DNA from: CAYVTV01 sp964454295
GTDB taxonomy: Bacteria > Bacteroidota > Bacteroidia > Bacteroidales > GCA-2748055
Assembly (NCBI GenBank): GCA_964454295.1
Contig: CAYVTV010000223.1
Span: 1 to 6,886, forward strand
Direction of reading: 5' to 3'
Length of the DNA: 6,886 bases
The notes under the pieces are model-generated. The model did not search any database, was not told the origin of the DNA, and saw only the letters and a program-made list of their open reading frames with translations. This document shows positions 4,925 through 6,886 of this stretch, in pieces. The position numbers were made by a program, and so were the translations under genes. How positions within the stretch are numbered: position 1 is the stretch's first letter; each line of letters begins with the position of its first letter.

Positions 4925-6013
4925 ATGAAAAGTTTTTCCAGTTCCCTCCTCCTGTTTTTATTCATTGCTACTGCTCCCCTTAATAACTGTTGTCAAAAAC
5001 ACAATAAGCCCACTCAGGTAAAAAACATTATCTTTCTGATTGGTGATGGGATGGGAGATGTCCATCTCTATGCCGCCATGACAAGGGCAGAGTATACCCT
5101 CAATATGGAAAAATTTCCATATGCAGGTTTTCAGAAAACATATAGTCTGGATAAATATATAACTGACTCTGCAGCTGGTGGTACTGCACTGGCATCAGGT
5201 AAAAAAACAAACAAATCTATTATCGGGCAGGACCCGGAAGGGAATAAATTCAGATCAATATTACAGATTGCCGGAGAGAACGGTCTCTCCACCGGTATTG
5301 TTGTTACCTCCAGCCTCACTCATTCCACTCCTGCTGCCTTTTATGCTCATCGGCATTACAGATATTTATATGAAGAAATAGCCGTCGATTTTCTTGATTC
5401 AGGAATTGATGTAGCCATTGGAGGGGGGTATGATCATTTCGTCAACAGGAAGGATAGTCTTAATTTGCTCGACTCTCTGATAATCAGGGGTTATACCGTT
5501 ATTACCAGGCCTGAACAACTTGAATCCTTTGATAAGGGAAGGCTTTTTGCAGCTCTTTATCCCGAACATGCACCGAAAATTTCCGATGGCAGAGGGAACA
5601 TGCTGTCTGAAGGTACGGCTATGGCTTTAGACATATTGTCGGAAAACAAAAAGGGTTTTTTTCTTATGGTTGAAGGTTCTCAGATTGATTTTGGAGGACA
5701 TAATAATGACCTGGAATATATTATGGATGAAGTACTGGATTTTGATCAGGCAGTGGGTGTTGCATTGGATTTTGCTAAGATAGACGGAAATACACTTGTG
5801 GTCGTAACTTCCGATCATGAAACAGGGGGGATGACTATTATTGACGGCAGTATTGAAAAAAGAGAGGTAATACCTGCATTCTCTTCTAAGGAGCATACTG
5901 CAGGAATGGTTCCCGTTTTTTCTTATGGCCCCGGAGCAGAACAATTTTCAGGCATTCTGGATAACACTGCCTTCTTCCGGAAATTCATGGACCTTTATGG
6001 ATTTTCAGATTAA
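4925..6013 (+). CDS. Alkaline phosphatase, PhoA family, exported
   Basis: A 362-residue phosphomonoesterase with an N-terminal export signal: hydrophobic residues 8-18, then NNCC at 20-23. The active-site set of the PhoA family can be traced against E. coli: metal ligand D41 (GDGMG), nucleophile S82 (TDSAAGGTA), H133 and T135 (THSTPAAF) for Asp153/Thr155, R146 for Arg166, E250, D255 and H259 (VEGSQIDFGGHNND), D297-H298 (SDHETGG), and H324 (KEHTAGMVPVFSYGPGA). All residues needed for the two-zinc/one-magnesium site are present. The His at the Asp153 position is common outside enterobacteria. It is shorter than E. coli PhoA (471), mostly by lost peripheral loops, as in many Bacteroidota enzymes. 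The cysteines may be a lipidation site, but N-N before Cys is a poor lipobox; ordinary signal peptidase cleavage is the alternative. It would release phosphate from organic esters in the periplasm or at the surface. No phosphate-regulator site can be assigned. Confidence 0.93.
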   Translation: MKSFSSSLLLFLFIATAPLNNCCQKHNKPTQVKNIIFLIGDGMGDVHLYAAMTRAEYTLNMEKFPYAGFQKTYSLDKYITDSAAGGTALASGKKTNKSIIGQDPEGNKFRSILQIAGENGLSTGIVVTSSLTHSTPAAFYAHRHYRYLYEEIAVDFLDSGIDVAIGGGYDHFVNRKDSLNLLDSLIIRGYTVITRPEQLESFDKGRLFAALYPEHAPKISDGRGNMLSEGTAMALDILSENKKGFFLMVEGSQIDFGGHNNDLEYIMDEVLDFDQAVGVALDFAKIDGNTLVVVTSDHETGGMTIIDGSIEKREVIPAFSSKEHTAGMVPVFSYGPGAEQFSGILDNTAFFRKFMDLYGFSD

Positions 6014-6153
6014 TTAACCAGAAGAGGGGGCTTATAACATTTTATTGGCCACTGAACGATGATATTATTGAACATTTAAGAATTAGCAATTATTAAAACC
6101 ATTTTATCGCTACATCTTATTTTCTCGTCTGAAAGTTTTAATTTTACCTTGCC

Positions 6154-6780
6154 ATGATCAAAGGAGTATCAAATACAGGTTCGTTAAAACTACCTGTTGT
6201 TGAAGAGTTTTATTCCCTCCAGGGAGAAGGATTCCATACGGGGAAGGCCGCTTACTTTGTAAGAATTGGCGGATGCGATATTGGTTGCAGATGGTGTGAT
6301 TCGGCTTTTACCTGGGATCCTTCCGTTTTTCCTGAAAAAGAAATTGAATCCATTATTGAAAACGCCCTGAAATATCCCGGGCGGGCCGCAGTGATAACAG
6401 GGGGTGAACCTTTGATGTGGGATATGAGTTACCTATGTGATCTGTTAAAAAGTAACGGATTTGAAACATTCCTTGAAACCTCAGGTGCGTATCCTCTTTC
6501 AGGTAACTGGGACTGGATTTGTCTTTCACCTAAAAAACAGGCTCCCCCTCTACCTGAATTATACCCTCTCGCTGATGAGTTGAAGGTGATCATCGCTGAT
6601 CAGGACGACTTTGACCGGGCAGTTGAAAATGCATCCCTGGTACGGGAAGACTGTCATCTTTTTTTGCAGCCGGAATGGAGTGTTCACAAAACCATTACCC
6701 CGGTAATTGTTGAATTTATCAAACAACACCCTGAATGGAGTATTTCCCTGCAAGCCCACAAATTCATGAAAATCCCATAA
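6154..6780 (+). CDS. queE: 7-carboxy-7-deazaguanine synthase (radical SAM)
   Basis: QueE rearranges 6-carboxy-5,6,7,8-tetrahydropterin to 7-carboxy-7-deazaguanine, the ring-contracting step of queuosine and 7-deazaguanine synthesis. The 208 residues are a normal length. EEFYSLQGEGFHTGKAAYFVR (from residue 17) is the family's opening signature. The radical SAM cluster motif is C41-x3-C45-x2-C48 in GGCDIGCRWCDS. ITGGEP (81-86) contacts S-adenosylmethionine. LETSG (107-111), LSPKK (124-128), DELKVI (141-146) and LQPEW (171-175) follow, and the C-terminus SLQAHKFMKIP is the usual queE ending. It is cytoplasmic, with a 4Fe-4S cluster. The preceding gene ends 140 bases upstream on the same strand and is unrelated; no queD, queC or queF lies in the window, and no preQ1 riboswitch is seen. 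The ATG at 6154 has no Shine-Dalgarno sequence. A weak -7-like TACCTTG abuts it. Confidence 0.95.
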   Translation: MIKGVSNTGSLKLPVVEEFYSLQGEGFHTGKAAYFVRIGGCDIGCRWCDSAFTWDPSVFPEKEIESIIENALKYPGRAAVITGGEPLMWDMSYLCDLLKSNGFETFLETSGAYPLSGNWDWICLSPKKQAPPLPELYPLADELKVIIADQDDFDRAVENASLVREDCHLFLQPEWSVHKTITPVIVEFIKQHPEWSISLQAHKFMKIP

Positions 6781-6820
6781 TGGTTTTTACTGTTCGGCAG
6801 ATTCTCATTCCGTCATTTTT

Positions 6821-6840
6821 CCAGGGGTTGCCACCCCTGG
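6821..6840. repeat. REP-like hairpin downstream of queE
   Basis: CCAGGGGT / TGCC / ACCCCTGG is a perfect 8-base, GC-rich stem with a four-base loop, 40 bases past the queE stop. It is followed by CTATTTAATT rather than a T-run, so it is not a standard intrinsic terminator, though it could block exonucleases at the mRNA 3' end. The segment GTTGCCACCCCT (6827-6838) is echoed by GTTGCCCCT at 6851-6859. That arrangement recalls dispersed REP-type repeats in Bacteroidota (from memory). Confidence 0.6.
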
Positions 6841-6858
6841 CTATTTAATTGTTGCCCC

Positions 6859-6886
6859 TATTTTTGTGCCATATGGCACAAAAATA
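6859..6886. repeat. 28-base perfect palindrome at the window end
   Basis: The half-site TATTTTTGTGCCAT (6859-6872) is followed immediately by its exact reverse complement (6873-6886) with no spacer, centred on CATATG. The window stops at the last palindromic base. As RNA it would form a hairpin with a GTGCC/GGCAC stem and A/U flanks, so a bidirectional terminator for queE is possible. It could also be a repeat end or a fold-back artefact at a contig edge. Confidence 0.65.

Noticed and set aside
5131..5944. Other frames inside the alkaline phosphatase and queE genes (5131-5319, 5178-5381, 5627-5944, 6559-6759)
   Set aside because: All overlap genes whose catalytic residues are intact in the main frame; none has its own motif.
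6821..6850. Classic rho-independent terminator after queE
   Set aside because: The stem is good but is followed by CTATTTAATT rather than a run of T, so it is listed as a REP-like hairpin instead.

Overview
The window looks like a piece of a Bacteroidota chromosome, most likely a Marinilabiliales/Bacteroidales-type environmental genome or MAG scaffold. The reasons are AT-rich spacers with no Shine-Dalgarno sequences, a perfect TAnnTTTG-type -7 box, several Gfo/Idh/MocA oxidoreductases (one with a Tat-like leader), and short inverted repeats built on the word AACCACAAAGGACAC, which I associate with this phylum from memory. It is probably a scaffold rather than finished sequence: there is a run of exactly ten Ns at 2215-2224, the first gene is cut at the left edge, and the right edge coincides with the last base of a perfect palindrome.

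Layout. Bases 2-751 (+) hold the C-terminal part of a Gfo/Idh/MocA oxidoreductase. Bases 751-934 are a MITE-like imperfect palindrome with terminal inverted repeats, lying between two convergent genes. Bases 941-1984 (-) encode a second Gfo/Idh/MocA enzyme, resembling the NADP-dependent scyllo-inositol dehydrogenase branch (IolU/YdgJ). Bases 2063-2163 form a long hairpin sharing the same repeat word, between two divergent genes. Bases 2198-3151 (+) encode an ApbE-family FAD:protein FMN transferase whose N-terminus is lost in the N gap. It overlaps the next gene, 3129-4382 (+), a third Gfo/Idh/MocA enzyme with a Tat-like leader. A two-helix membrane microprotein follows at 4417-4653. After a 271-base spacer come a PhoA-family alkaline phosphatase with an export signal (4925-6013) and QueE, the 7-carboxy-7-deazaguanine synthase of queuosine synthesis (6154-6780). 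The last 106 bases hold a REP-like hairpin and a 28-base perfect palindrome.

How the genes may work together. The left two thirds look like a sugar or polyol oxidation locus, with three oxidoreductases from three different branches of one superfamily. The overlapping apbE / Tat-like oxidoreductase pair plus the adjacent membrane microprotein could be one transcriptional unit for oxidation chemistry outside the cytoplasm. That is inference: no recognisable flavinylation-target protein lies in the window. The phosphatase and QueE show no functional link to that unit or to each other. No spacer exceeds 300 bases. The largest, 4654-4924, holds an A-rich leader for the phosphatase gene and no convincing terminator or promoter.
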